Source of the DNA: Clavelina lepadiformis
Lineage: Eukaryota; Chordata; Ascidiacea; Aplousobranchia; Clavelinidae
Reading direction: 5' to 3'
DNA length: 64,000 nt
Assembly (NCBI RefSeq): GCF_947623445.1
Contig: NC_135245.1
Location: 14,329,501-14,393,500, forward strand
Shown: in pieces, positions 54,554 to 64,000 of the stretch
Layout: the number at the start of each line of letters is the position of its first letter
Position numbering within the stretch: the first letter of the stretch is position 1
Program-made: the position numbers and the translations under genes
Notes under the pieces: model-generated
Told to the model about the DNA's origin: nothing
Seen by the model: only the letters and a program-made list of their open reading frames with translations
Database searches by the model: none

Positions 54554-54716
54554 TGGGGAAAGCGCGAACGCAGTCCCCACTAACAGAAATTGTACGACCG
54601 AGTTACTCGCATTTGGAGTAATCGCAGGAATCAGCCGACCCGATGTGCAATGGGCAGGCCTCGTCCTGAGCCCACCATCTTCATGATCATTGTGTAGACT
54701 CTCGTCAGGTAAGTAT
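54554..54716 (-). ncRNA. U1: U1 snRNA unit 87
   Basis: C26A, C87U. Box A'. Partner 102. Confidence 0.94.
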
Positions 54717-54941
54717 GCGTGACGAAACGGATAAACATGCTTTGATCTACAAATATTACCTCAATGTTGCCTTGATAGTTTTGTCGTTGACGTGACCCTG
54801 TTCGATTAACGAAATGCCAATAAGGGCAAGATGGAAATGTTCGAGTTTCCGCAACCGGAGAGTAGGGAACAACACTTAATCTATCGACTTCGGGTCACGG
54901 CAAATGTGGAGTTACCGTTTCATCTTACTTTTTGAACAATC

Positions 54942-55104
54942 TGGGGAAAGCGCGAACGCAGTCCCCACTAACAGAAATTGTACGACCGAGTTACTCGCAT
55001 TTGGAGTAATCGCAGGAGTCAGCCCACCCGATGTGCAATGGGCAGGCCTCGCCCTGAGCCCACCATCTTCATGATCATGGTGTAGACTCTCGTCAGGTAA
55101 GTAT
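54942..55104 (-). ncRNA. U1: U1 snRNA unit 88
   Basis: A53G, C80G. Box A. Partner 103. Confidence 0.95.
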
Positions 55105-55330
55105 GCGTGACGAAACGGATAAACATGCTTTGATCTACAAATATTACCTCAATGTTGCCTTGATAGTTTTGTCGTTGACGTGACCCTGTTCGATTAACGA
55201 AATGCCAATAAGGGTAAGATGGAAAATGTTCGAGTTTCAGCAACCGAAGAGTAGGGAACAACACTTAATCTATCGACTTCGGGTCACGGCAAATGTGGAG
55301 TTACTGTTTCATCTTACTTTTTGAACAATC

Positions 55331-55493
55331 TGGGGAAAGCGCGAACGCAGTCTCCACTAACAGAAAATGTATGACCGAGTTACTCGCATTTGGAGTAATC
55401 GCAGGAGTCAGCCGACCAGATGTGCAATGGGCAGGCCTCGTCCTGAGCCCACCATCTTCATGATCATGGTGTAGACTCTCGTCAGGTAAGTAT
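55331..55493 (-). ncRNA. U1: U1 snRNA unit 89
   Basis: G76U, G122A, A127U, G141A. Box A. Confidence 0.92.
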
Positions 55494-55719
55494 GCGTGAC
55501 GAAACGGATAAACATGCTTTGATCTACAAATATTACCTCAATGTTGCCTTGATAGTTTTGTCGTTGACGTGACCCTGTTCGATTAACGAAATGCCAATAA
55601 GGGTAAGATGGAAAATGTTCGAGTTTCCGAAACCGGAGAGTAGGGAACAACACTTAATCTATCGACTTCGGGTCACGGTAAATGTGGAGTTACCGTTTCA
55701 TCTTACTTTTTGAACAATC

Positions 55720-55882
55720 TGGGGAAAGCGCGAACGCAGTCCCCACTAACAGAAATTGTACGACCGAGTTACTCGCATTTGGAGTAATCGCAGGAGTCAG
55801 CCGACCCGATGTGCAATGGGCAGGCCTCGTCCTGAGCCCACCATCTTCATGATCATGGTGTAGACTCTCGTCAGGTAAGTAT
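55720..55882 (-). ncRNA. U1: U1 snRNA unit 90
   Basis: Consensus RNA. Box A. Confidence 0.96.
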
Positions 55883-56107
55883 GCGTGACGAAACGGATAA
55901 ACATGCTTTGATCTACAAATATTACCTCAATGTTGCCTTGATAGTTTTGTCGTTGACGTGACCCTGTTCGATTAACGAAATGCCAATAAGGGTAAGATGG
56001 AAATGTTCAAGTTTCCGCAACCGGAGAGTAGGGAACAACACTTAATCTATCGAATTCGGATCACGGTAAATGTCGAGTTATTGTTTGTTTGAACTTTTTG
56101 AACAATC

Positions 56108-56270
56108 TGGGGAAAGCGCGAACGCAGTCCCCACTAACAGAAATTGTACGACCGAGTTACTCGCATTTGGAGTAATCGCAGGAGTCAGCCGACCCGATGT
56201 GCAATGGGCAGGCCTCGTCCTGAGCCCACCATCTTCATGATCATGGTGTAGACTCTCGTCAGGTAAGTAT
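56108..56270 (-). ncRNA. U1: U1 snRNA unit 91
   Basis: Consensus RNA. Box B with the unit-83 change. Confidence 0.95.
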
Positions 56271-56496
56271 GCGTGACGAAACGGATAAACATGCTTGGAT
56301 CTACAAATATTACCTCAATGTTGCCTTGATAGTTTTGTCGTTGACGTGACCCTGTTCCATTAACGAAATGCCAATAAGGGTAAGATGGAAAATGTTCGAG
56401 TTTCCGCAAGCGGAGAGTAGGGAACAACACTTAATCTATCGACTTCGGGTCACGGCAAATGTGGAGTTACTGTTTCAACTTACTTTTTGAACAATC

Positions 56497-56659
56497 TGGG
56501 GAAAGCGCGAACGCAGTCCCCACTAACAGAAATTGTACGACCGAGTTACTCGCATTTGGAGTAATCGCAGGAATCAGCCGACCCGATGTGCAATGGGCAG
56601 GCCTCGTCCTGAGCCCACCATCTTCATGATCATTGTGTAGACTCTCGTCAGGTAAGTAT
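56497..56659 (-). ncRNA. U1: U1 snRNA unit 92
   Basis: C26A, C87U. Box A'. Confidence 0.94.
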
Positions 56660-56884
56660 GCGTGACGAAACGGATAAACATGCTTTGATCTACAAATATT
56701 ACCTCAATGTTGCCTTGATAGTTTTGTCGTTGACGTGACCCTGTTCGATTAACGAAATGCCAATAAGGGCAAGATGGAAATGTTCGAGTTTCCGCAACCG
56801 GAGAGTAGGGAACAACACTTAATCTATCGACTTCGGGTGACGGCAAATGTGGAGTTACCGTTTCATCTTACTTTTTGAACAATC

Positions 56885-57047
56885 TGGGGAAAGCGCGAAC
56901 GCAGTCCCCACTAACAGAAATTGTACGACCGAGTTACTCGCATTTGGAGTAATCGCAGGAGTCAGCCGACCCGATGTGCAATGGACAGGCCTCGTCCTGA
57001 GCCCACCATCTTCATGATCATGGTGTAGACTCTCGTCAGGTAAGTAT
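56885..57047 (-). ncRNA. U1: U1 snRNA unit 93
   Basis: C63U. Box A. Confidence 0.95.
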
Positions 57048-57273
57048 GCGTGACGAAACGGATAAACATGCTTTGATCCACAAATATTACCTCAATGTTG
57101 CCTTGATAGTTTTGTCGTTGACGTGACCCTGTTCGATTAACGAAATGCCAATAAGGGTAAGATGGAAAATGTTCGACTTTTCGCAACCGGAGAGTAGGGA
57201 ACAACACTTAATCTATCGACTTCGGGTCACGGCAAATGTGGAGTTACCGTTTCATCTTACTTTTTGAACAATC

Positions 57274-57436
57274 TGGGGAAAGCGCGAACGCAGTCCCCAC
57301 TAACAGAAATTGTACGACCGAGTTACTCGCATTTGGAGTAATCGCTGGAGTCAGCCCACCCGATGTGCAATGGGCAGGCCTCGCCCTGAGCCCACCATCT
57401 TCATGATCATGGTGTAGACTCTCGTCAGGTAAGTAT
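57274..57436 (-). ncRNA. U1: U1 snRNA unit 94
   Basis: A53G, C80G, U91A. Box A. Partner 109. Confidence 0.94.
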
Positions 57437-57662
57437 GCGTGACGAAACGGATAAACATGCTTTGATCTACAAATATTACCTCAATGTTGCCTTGATAGTT
57501 TTGTCGTTGACGTGACCCTGTTCGATTAACGAAATGCCAATAAGGGTAAGATGGAAAATGTTCGAGTTTCAGCAACCGAAGAGTAGGGAACAACACTTAA
57601 TCTATCGACTTCGGGTCACGGCAAATGTGGAGTTACTGTTTCATCTTACTTTTTGAACAATC

Positions 57663-57825
57663 TGGGGAAAGCGCGAACGCAGTCCCCACTAACAGAAAAT
57701 GTACGACCGAGTTACTCGCATTTGGAGTAATCGCAGGAGTCAGCCGACCAGATGTGCAATGGGCAGGCCTCGTCCTGAGCCCACCATCTTCATGATCATG
57801 GTGTAGACTCTCGTCAGGTAAGTAT
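57663..57825 (-). ncRNA. U1: U1 snRNA unit 95
   Basis: G76U, A127U. Box A. Partner 110. Confidence 0.93.
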
Positions 57826-58051
57826 GCGTGACGAAACGGATAAACATGCTTTGATCTACAAATATTACCTCAATGTTGCCTTGATAGTTTTGTCGTTGAC
57901 GTGACCCTGTTCGATTAACGAAATGCCAATAAGGGTAAGATGGAAAATGTTCGAGTTTCCGCAACCGGAGAGTAGGGAACAACACTTAATCTATCGACTT
58001 CGGGTCACGGTAAATGTGGAGATACCGTTTCATCTTACTTTTTGAACAATC

Positions 58052-58214
58052 TGGGGAAAGCGCGAACGCAGTCCCCACTAACAGAAATTGTACGACCGAG
58101 TTACTCGCATTTGGAGTAATCGCAGGAGTCAGCCGATCCGATGTGCAATGGGCAGGCCTCGTCCTGAGCCCACCATCTTCATGATCATGGTGTAGACTCT
58201 CGTCAGGTAAGTAT
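58052..58214 (-). ncRNA. U1: U1 snRNA unit 96
   Basis: Private G78A, which breaks the pair with C63 in SL2. Box A, with gataccg in the flank. Confidence 0.94.
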
Positions 58215-58439
58215 GCGTGACGAAACGGATAAACATGCTTTGATCTACAAATATTACCTCAATGTTGCCTTGATAGTTTTGTCGTTGACGTGACCCTGTT
58301 CGATTAACGAAATGCCAATAAGGGTAAGATGGAAATGTTCAAGTTTCCGCAACCGGAGAGTAGGGAACAACACTTAATCTATCGAATTCGGATCACGGTA
58401 AATGTCGAGTTATTGTTTCTTTGAACTTTTTGAACAATC

Positions 58440-58602
58440 TGGGGAAAGCGCGAACGCAGTCCCCACTAACAGAAATTGTACGACCGAGTTACTCGCATTT
58501 GGAGTAATCGCAGGAGTCAGCCGACCCGATGTGCAATGGGCAGGCCTCGTCCTGAGCCCACCATCTTCATGATCATGGTGTAGACTCTCGTCAGGTAAGT
58601 AT
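58440..58602 (-). ncRNA. U1: U1 snRNA unit 97
   Basis: Consensus RNA. Box B. Confidence 0.95.
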
Positions 58603-58828
58603 GCGTGACGAAACGGATAAACATGCTTGGATCTACAAATATTACCTCAATGTTGCCTTGATAGTTTTGTCGTTGACGTGACCCTGTTCCATTAACGAAA
58701 TGCCAATAAGGGTAAGATGGAAAATGTTCGAGTTTCCGCAACCGGAGAGTAGGGAACAACACTTAATCTATCGACTTCGGGTGACGGCAAATGTGGAGTT
58801 ACCGTTTCATCTTACTTTTTGAACAATC

Positions 58829-58991
58829 TGGGGAAAGCGCGAACGCAGTCCCCACTAACAGAAATTGTACGACCGAGTTACTCGCATTTGGAGTAATCGC
58901 AGGAGTCAGCCGACCCGATGTGCAATGGACAGGCCTCGTCCTGAGCCCACCATCTTCATGATCATGGTGTAGACTCTCGTCAGGTAAGTAT
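58829..58991 (-). ncRNA. U1: U1 snRNA unit 98
   Basis: C63U. Box A. Confidence 0.95.
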
Positions 58992-59216
58992 GCGTGACGA
59001 AACGGATAAACATGCTTTGATCCACAAATATTACCTCAATGTTGCCTTGATAGTTTTGTCGTTGACGTGACCCTGTTCGATTAACGAAATGCCAATAAGG
59101 GTAAGATGGAAATGTTCAAGTTTCCGCAACCGGAGAGTAGGGAACAACACTTAATCTATCGAATTCGGATCACGGTAAATGTCGAGTTATTGTTTCTTTG
59201 AACTTTTTGAACAATC

Positions 59217-59379
59217 TGGGGAAAGCGCGAACGCAGTCCCCACTAACAGAAATTGTACGACCGAGTTACTCGCATTTGGAGTAATCGCAGGAATCAGCCG
59301 ACCCGATGTGCAATGGGCAGGCCTCGTCCTGAGCCCACCATCTTCATGATCATTGTGTAGACTCTCGTCAGGTAAGTAT
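59217..59379 (-). ncRNA. U1: U1 snRNA unit 99
   Basis: C26A, C87U with box B; the upstream spacer has a private atggtttg. Confidence 0.94.
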
Positions 59380-59604
59380 GCGTGACGAAACGGATAAACA
59401 TGGTTTGATCTACAAATATTACCTCAATGTTGCCTTGATAGTTTTGTCGTTGACGTGACCCTGTTCGATTAACGAAATGCCAATAAGGGCAAGATGGAAA
59501 TGTTCGAGTTTCCGCAACCGGAGAGTAGGGAACAACACTTAATCTATCGACTTCGGGTGACGGCAAATGTGGAGTTACCGTTTCATCTTACTTTTTGAAC
59601 AATC

Positions 59605-59767
59605 TGGGGAAAGCGCGAACGCAGTCCCCACTAACAGAAATTGTACGACCGAGTTACTCGCATTTGGAGTAATCGCAGGAGTCAGCCGACCCGATGTGCA
59701 ATGGACAGGCCTCGTCCTGAGCCCACCATCTTCATGATCATGGTGTAGACTCTCGTCAGGTAAGTAT
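59605..59767 (-). ncRNA. U1: U1 snRNA unit 100
   Basis: C63U. Box A. Confidence 0.95.
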
Positions 59768-59993
59768 GCGTGACGAAACGGATAAACATGCTTTGATCCA
59801 CAAATATTACCTCAATGTTGCCTTGATAGTTTTGTCGTTGACGTGACCCTGTTCGATTAACGAAATGCCAATAAGGGTAAGATGGAAAATGTTCGACTTT
59901 TCGCAACCGGAGAGTAGGGAACAACACTTAATCTATCGACTTCGGGTCACGGCAAATGTGGAGTTACCGTTTCATCTTACTTTTTGAACAATC

Positions 59994-60156
59994 TGGGGAA
60001 AGCGCGAACGCAGTCCCCACTAACAGAAATTGTACGACCGAGTTACTCGCATTTGGAGTAATCGCAGGAGTCAGCCGACCCGATGTGCAATGGGCAGGCC
60101 TCGTCCTGAGCCCACCATCTTCATGATCATGGTGTAGACTCTCGTCAGGTAAGTAT
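59994..60156 (-). ncRNA. U1: U1 snRNA unit 101
   Basis: Consensus RNA. Box A. Confidence 0.96.
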
Positions 60157-60382
60157 GCGTGACGAAACGGATAAACATGCTTGGATCTACAAATATTACC
60201 TCAATGTTGCCTTGATAGTTTTGTCGTTGACGTGACCCTGTTCCATTAACGAAATGCCAATAAGGGTAAGATGGAAAATGTTCGAGTTTCCGCAAGCGGA
60301 GAGTAGGGAACAACACTTAATCTATCGACTTCGGGTCACGGCAAATGTGGAGTTACTGTTTCAACTTACTTTTTGAACAATC

Positions 60383-60545
60383 TGGGGAAAGCGCGAACGC
60401 AGTCCCCACTAACAGAAATTGTACGACCGAGTTACTCGCATTTGGAGTAATCGCAGGAATCAGCCGACCCGATGTGCAATGGGCAGGCCTCGTCCTGAGC
60501 CCACCATCTTCATGATCATTGTGTAGACTCTCGTCAGGTAAGTAT
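60383..60545 (-). ncRNA. U1: U1 snRNA unit 102
   Basis: C26A, C87U. Box A'. Confidence 0.94.
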
Positions 60546-60770
60546 GCGTGACGAAACGGATAAACATGCTTTGATCTACAAATATTACCTCAATGTTGCC
60601 TTGATAGTTTTGTCGTTGACGTGACCCTGTTCGATTAACGAAATGCCAATAAGGGCAAGATGGAAATGTTCGAGTTTCCGCAACCGGAGAGTAGGGAACA
60701 ACACTTAATCTATCGACTTCGGGTCACGGCAAATGTGGAGTTACCGTTTCATCTTACTTTTTGAACAATC

Positions 60771-60933
60771 TGGGGAAAGCGCGAACGCAGTCCCCACTAA
60801 CAGAAATTGTACGACCGAGTTACTCGCATTTGGAGTAATCGCAGGAGTCAGCCCACCCGATGTGCAATGGGCAGGCCTCGCCCTGAGCCCACCATCTTCA
60901 TGATCATGGTGTAGACTCTCGTCAGGTAAGTAT
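60771..60933 (-). ncRNA. U1: U1 snRNA unit 103
   Basis: A53G, C80G. Box A. Confidence 0.95.
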
Positions 60934-61159
60934 GCGTGACGAAACGGATAAACATGCTTTGATCTACAAATATTACCTCAATGTTGCCTTGATAGTTTTG
61001 TCGTTGACGTGACCCTGTTCGATTAACGAAATGCCAATAAGGGTAAGATGGAAAATGTTCGAGTTTCAGCAACCGAAGAGTAGGGAACAACACTTAATCT
61101 ATCGACTTCGGGTCACGGCAAATGTGGAGTTACTGTTTCATCTTACTTTTTGAACAATC

Positions 61160-61322
61160 TGGGGAAAGCGCGAACGCAGTCCCCACTAACAGAAAATGTA
61201 CGACCGAGTTACTCGCATTTGGAGTAATCGCAGGAGTCAGCCGACCAGATGTGCAATGGGCAGGCCTCGTCCTGAGCCCACCATCTTCATGATCATGGTG
61301 TAGACTCTCGTCAGGTAAGTAT
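61160..61322 (-). ncRNA. U1: U1 snRNA unit 104
   Basis: G76U, A127U. Box A. Differs from its offset partner 89 by lacking G122A and G141A. Confidence 0.93.
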
Positions 61323-61548
61323 GCGTGACGAAACGGATAAACATGCTTTGATCTACAAATATTACCTCAATGTTGCCTTGATAGTTTTGTCGTTGACGTG
61401 ACCCTGTTCGATTAACGAAATGCCAATAAGGGTAAGATGGAAAATGTTCGAGTTTCCGAAACCGGAGAGTAGGGAACAACACTTAATCTATCGACTTCGG
61501 GTCACGGTAAATGTGGAGTTACCGTTTCATCTTACTTTTTGAACAATC

Positions 61549-61711
61549 TGGGGAAAGCGCGAACGCAGTCCCCACTAACAGAAATTGTACGACCGAGTTA
61601 CTCGCATTTGGAGTAATCGCAGGAGTCAGCCGACCCGATGTGCAATGGGCAGGCCTCGTCCTGAGCCCACCATCTTCATGATCATGGTGTAGACTCTCGT
61701 CAGGTAAGTAT
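61549..61711 (-). ncRNA. U1: U1 snRNA unit 105
   Basis: Consensus RNA. Box A. Confidence 0.96.
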
Positions 61712-61936
61712 GCGTGACGAAACGGATAAACATGCTTTGATCTACAAATATTACCTCAATGTTGCCTTGATAGTTTTGTCGTTGACGTGACCCTGTTCGA
61801 TTAACGAAATGCCAATAAGGGTAAGATGGAAATGTTCAAGTTTCCGCAACCGGAGAGTAGGGAACAACACTTAATCTATCGAATTCGGATCACGGTAAAT
61901 GTCGAGTTATTGTTTCTTTGAACTTTTTGAACAATC

Positions 61937-62099
61937 TGGGGAAAGCGCGAACGCAGTCCCCACTAACAGAAATTGTACGACCGAGTTACTCGCATTTGGA
62001 GTAATCGCAGGAGTCAGCCGACCCGATGTGCAATGGGCAGGCCTCGTCCTGAGCCCACCATCTTCATGATCATGGTGTAGACTCTCGTCAGGTAAGTAT
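61937..62099 (-). ncRNA. U1: U1 snRNA unit 106
   Basis: Consensus RNA. Box B. Confidence 0.95.
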
Positions 62100-62325
62100 G
62101 CGTGACGAAACGGATAAACATGCTTGGATCTACAAATATTACCTCAATGTTGCCTTGATAGTTTTGTCGTTGACGTGACCCTGTTCCATTAACGAAATGC
62201 CAATAAGGGTAAGATGGAAAATGTTCGAGTTTCCGCAAGCGGAGAGTAGGGAACAACACTTAATCTATCGACTTCGGGTCACGGCAAATGTGGAGTTACT
62301 GTTTCAACTTACTTTTTGAACAATC

Positions 62326-62488
62326 TGGGGAAAGCGCGAACGCAGTCCCCACTAACAGAAATTGTACGACCGAGTTACTCGCATTTGGAGTAATCGCAGG
62401 AATCAGCCGACCCGATGTGCAATGGGCAGGCCTCGTCCTGAGCCCACCATCTTCATGATCATTGTGTAGACTCTCGTCAGGTAAGTAT
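62326..62488 (-). ncRNA. U1: U1 snRNA unit 107
   Basis: C26A, C87U. Box A'. Confidence 0.94.
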
Positions 62489-62713
62489 GCGTGACGAAAC
62501 GGATAAACATGCTTTGATCTACAAATATTACCTCAATGTTGCCTTGATAGTTTTGTCGTTGACGTGACCCTGTTCGATTAACGAAATGCCAATAAGGGCA
62601 AGATGGAAATGTTCGAGTTTCCGCAACCGGAGAGTAGGGAACAACACTTAATCTATCGACTTCGGGTGACGGCAAATGTGGAGTTACCGTTTCATCTTAC
62701 TTTTTGAACAATC

Positions 62714-62876
62714 TGGGGAAAGCGCGAACGCAGTCCCCACTAACAGAAATTGTACGACCGAGTTACTCGCATTTGGAGTAATCGCAGGAGTCAGCCGACC
62801 CGATGTGCAATGGACAGGCCTCGTCCTGAGCCCACCATCTTCATGATCATGGTGTAGACTCTCGTCAGGTAAGTAT
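62714..62876 (-). ncRNA. U1: U1 snRNA unit 108
   Basis: C63U. Box A. Confidence 0.95.
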
Positions 62877-63102
62877 GCGTGACGAAACGGATAAACATGC
62901 TTTGATCCACAAATATTACCTCAATGTTGCCTTGATAGTTTTGTCGTTGACGTGACCCTGTTCGATTAACGAAATGCCAATAAGGGTAAGATGGAAAATG
63001 TTCGACTTTTCGCAACCGGAGAGTAGGGAACAACACTTAATCTATCGACTTCGGGTCACGGCAAATGTGGAGTTACCGTTTCATCTTACTTTTTGAACAA
63101 TC

Positions 63103-63265
63103 TGGGGAAAGCGCGAACGCAGTCCCCACTAACAGAAATTATACGACCGAGTTACTCGCATTTGGAGTAATCGCTGGAGTCAGCCCACCCGATGTGCAAT
63201 GGGCAGGCCTCGCCCTGAGCCCACCATCTTCATGATCATGGTGTAGACTCTCGTCAGGTAAGTAT
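63103..63265 (-). ncRNA. U1: U1 snRNA unit 109
   Basis: A53G, C80G, U91A and a private C125U just before the Sm site. Box A. Confidence 0.94.
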
Positions 63266-63491
63266 GCGTGACGAAACGGATAAACATGCTTTGATCTACA
63301 AATATTACCTCAATGTTGCCTTGATAGTTTTGTCGTTGACGTGACCCTGTTCGATTAACGAAATGCCAATAAGGGTAAGATGGAAAATGTTCGAGTTTCA
63401 GCAACCGAAGAGTAGGGAACAACACTTAATCTATCGACTTCGGGTCACGGCAAATGTGGAGTTACTGTTTCATCTTACTTTTTGAACAATC

Positions 63492-63654
63492 TGGGGAAAG
63501 CGCGAACGCAGTCCCCACTAACAGAAAATGTACGACCGAGTTACTCGCATTTGGAGTAATCGCAGGAGTCAGCCGACCAGATGTGCAATGGGCAGGCCTC
63601 GTCCTGAGCCCACCATCTTCATGATCATGGTGTAGACTCTCGTCAGGTAAGTAT
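63492..63654 (-). ncRNA. U1: U1 snRNA unit 110
   Basis: G76U, A127U. Box A. Confidence 0.93.
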
Positions 63655-63880
63655 GCGTGACGAAACGGATAAACATGCTTGGATCTACAAATATTACCTC
63701 AATGTTGCCTTGATAGTTTTGTCGTTGACGTGACCCTGTTCGATTAACGAAATGCCAATAAGGGTAAGATGGAAAATGTTCGAGTTTCCGCAACCGGAGA
63801 GTAGGGAACAACACTTAATCTATCGACTTCGGGTCACGGTAAATGTGGAGTTACCGTTTCATCTTACTTTTTGAACAATC

Positions 63881-64000
63881 TGGGGAAAGCGCGAACGCAG
63901 TCCCCACTAACAGAAATTGTACGACCGAGTTACTCGCATTTGGAGTAATCGCAGGAGTCAGCCGACCCGATGTGCAATGGGCAGGCCTCGTCCTTAGCCC
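63881..64000 (-). ncRNA. U1: U1 snRNA unit 111, cut by the window edge
   Basis: Only RNA bases 44-163 are inside the window. A private C49A (ccttagccc) would break a basal SL1 pair. Box A. Confidence 0.93.

Larger units (their letters stand above)
21419..64000 (-). repeat. tandem array of U1 snRNA genes, 388-389 bp unit, 111 units
   Basis: Every unit has a 163-nt U1 RNA and a spacer of about 226 bp. RNA numbering below counts from the 5' A. Parts: 1-11 ATACTTACCTG (pairs with 5' splice sites); SL1 with loop GAUCAUGAAG at 29-38 (human GAUCACGAAG); SL2 with U1A site AUUGCAC at 66-72; SL3 UUACUC/GAGUAA at 96-114 (human UUUCCC/GGGAAA, a compensated change); Sm site AAUUUCUGU at 126-134; SL4 at 139-162 with a UUCG loop. 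The 3' box classes used in the unit entries are: A, GTTCAAAAAGTAAGA (fits GTTT-N0-3-AAARNNAGA); A', the same but GTAAGTTGA; B, AAAGTTCAAAGA; B', AAAGTTGAAAGA. The length alternates by one base at ggaaatg/ggaaaatg in the spacer. 27 units encode exactly the same consensus RNA. The array continues past the window. Confidence 0.97.

Noticed and set aside
21590-63660. Strong 5' splice donors (caggtaagtat) on the plus strand in every unit, suggesting exons
   Set aside because: They are the reverse complement of the U1 5' end, which is itself complementary to splice donors. No matching acceptors or coding exons are present.
22305-63814. A recurring 81- or 90-codon open frame on the minus strand in each array unit (MLFPTLRLRKLEHFP..., ending ...AHRVG)
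   Set aside because: It begins in the spacer and ends inside the U1 RNA at the SL2/SL3 junction. Its frame changes with a one-base length polymorphism, and it has no family resemblance. It is an accident of homogenised sequence.
21419-64000. Anonymous or centromeric satellite DNA
   Set aside because: The unit contains a complete U1 RNA with all protein-binding elements and a 3' box, which a structural satellite would not have.
21419-64000. CRISPR-like array of regular repeats
   Set aside because: The whole 389-bp unit repeats; there are no short repeats with unique spacers, and the context is eukaryotic.

Overview
This window looks like repetitive DNA from an animal genome, probably an aquatic invertebrate; the species cannot be told from the sequence. 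The evidence is Tx1/L1-like LINEs with a separate gag-like ORF1, hAT and FLYWCH-type MULE transposons, and a metazoan-type U1 snRNA with an snRNA 3' box. I see no intact host protein gene.

The right two thirds (21419-64000, continuing past the edge) is a head-to-tail array of U1 spliceosomal snRNA genes on the minus strand. The period is 388-389 bp, made of a 163-nt U1 RNA and a spacer of about 226 bp. I count 111 units: 107 full length, one truncated at its 3' end (unit 1), two truncated at their 5' ends with the same junction (units 44 and 70), and one cut by the window edge (unit 111). The RNA has the U1 5' end ATACTTACCTG, a 10-nt U1-70K loop, the U1A site AUUGCAC, an Sm site and stem-loop 4 with a UUCG loop. 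Blocks of 2, 8, about 15 and about 25 units are themselves duplicated inside the array.

The left third is a transposon graveyard. From 1 to 12890 there are three LINEs on the minus strand: LINE-A at 1-3.4 kb, with its domains in a scrambled order; LINE-B in pieces between 3.47 and 11.6 kb; and the ORF1 of LINE-C at 11.9-12.9 kb. LINE-B is split by a 3385-bp hAT element (6523-9907) with an 8-bp target duplication. That hAT contains a 950-bp MULE derivative (7133-8082) with a 9-bp target duplication. A second MULE lies at 4.8-6.2 kb.

From 13 kb to 21.4 kb a second LINE family (D, E, F) lies on the plus strand. It contains two MITEs and a near-identical 3115-bp tandem duplication. LINE-D is flanked on both sides by U1 gene fragments: an orphan U1 unit at 12998-13366 and a 17-bp stem-loop 1 piece at 16307. 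The LINE cluster therefore seems to have grown inside or beside U1 arrays. Several Tx1-clade LINEs are known to target multicopy RNA genes, so a U1-targeting LINE is a hypothesis worth testing.
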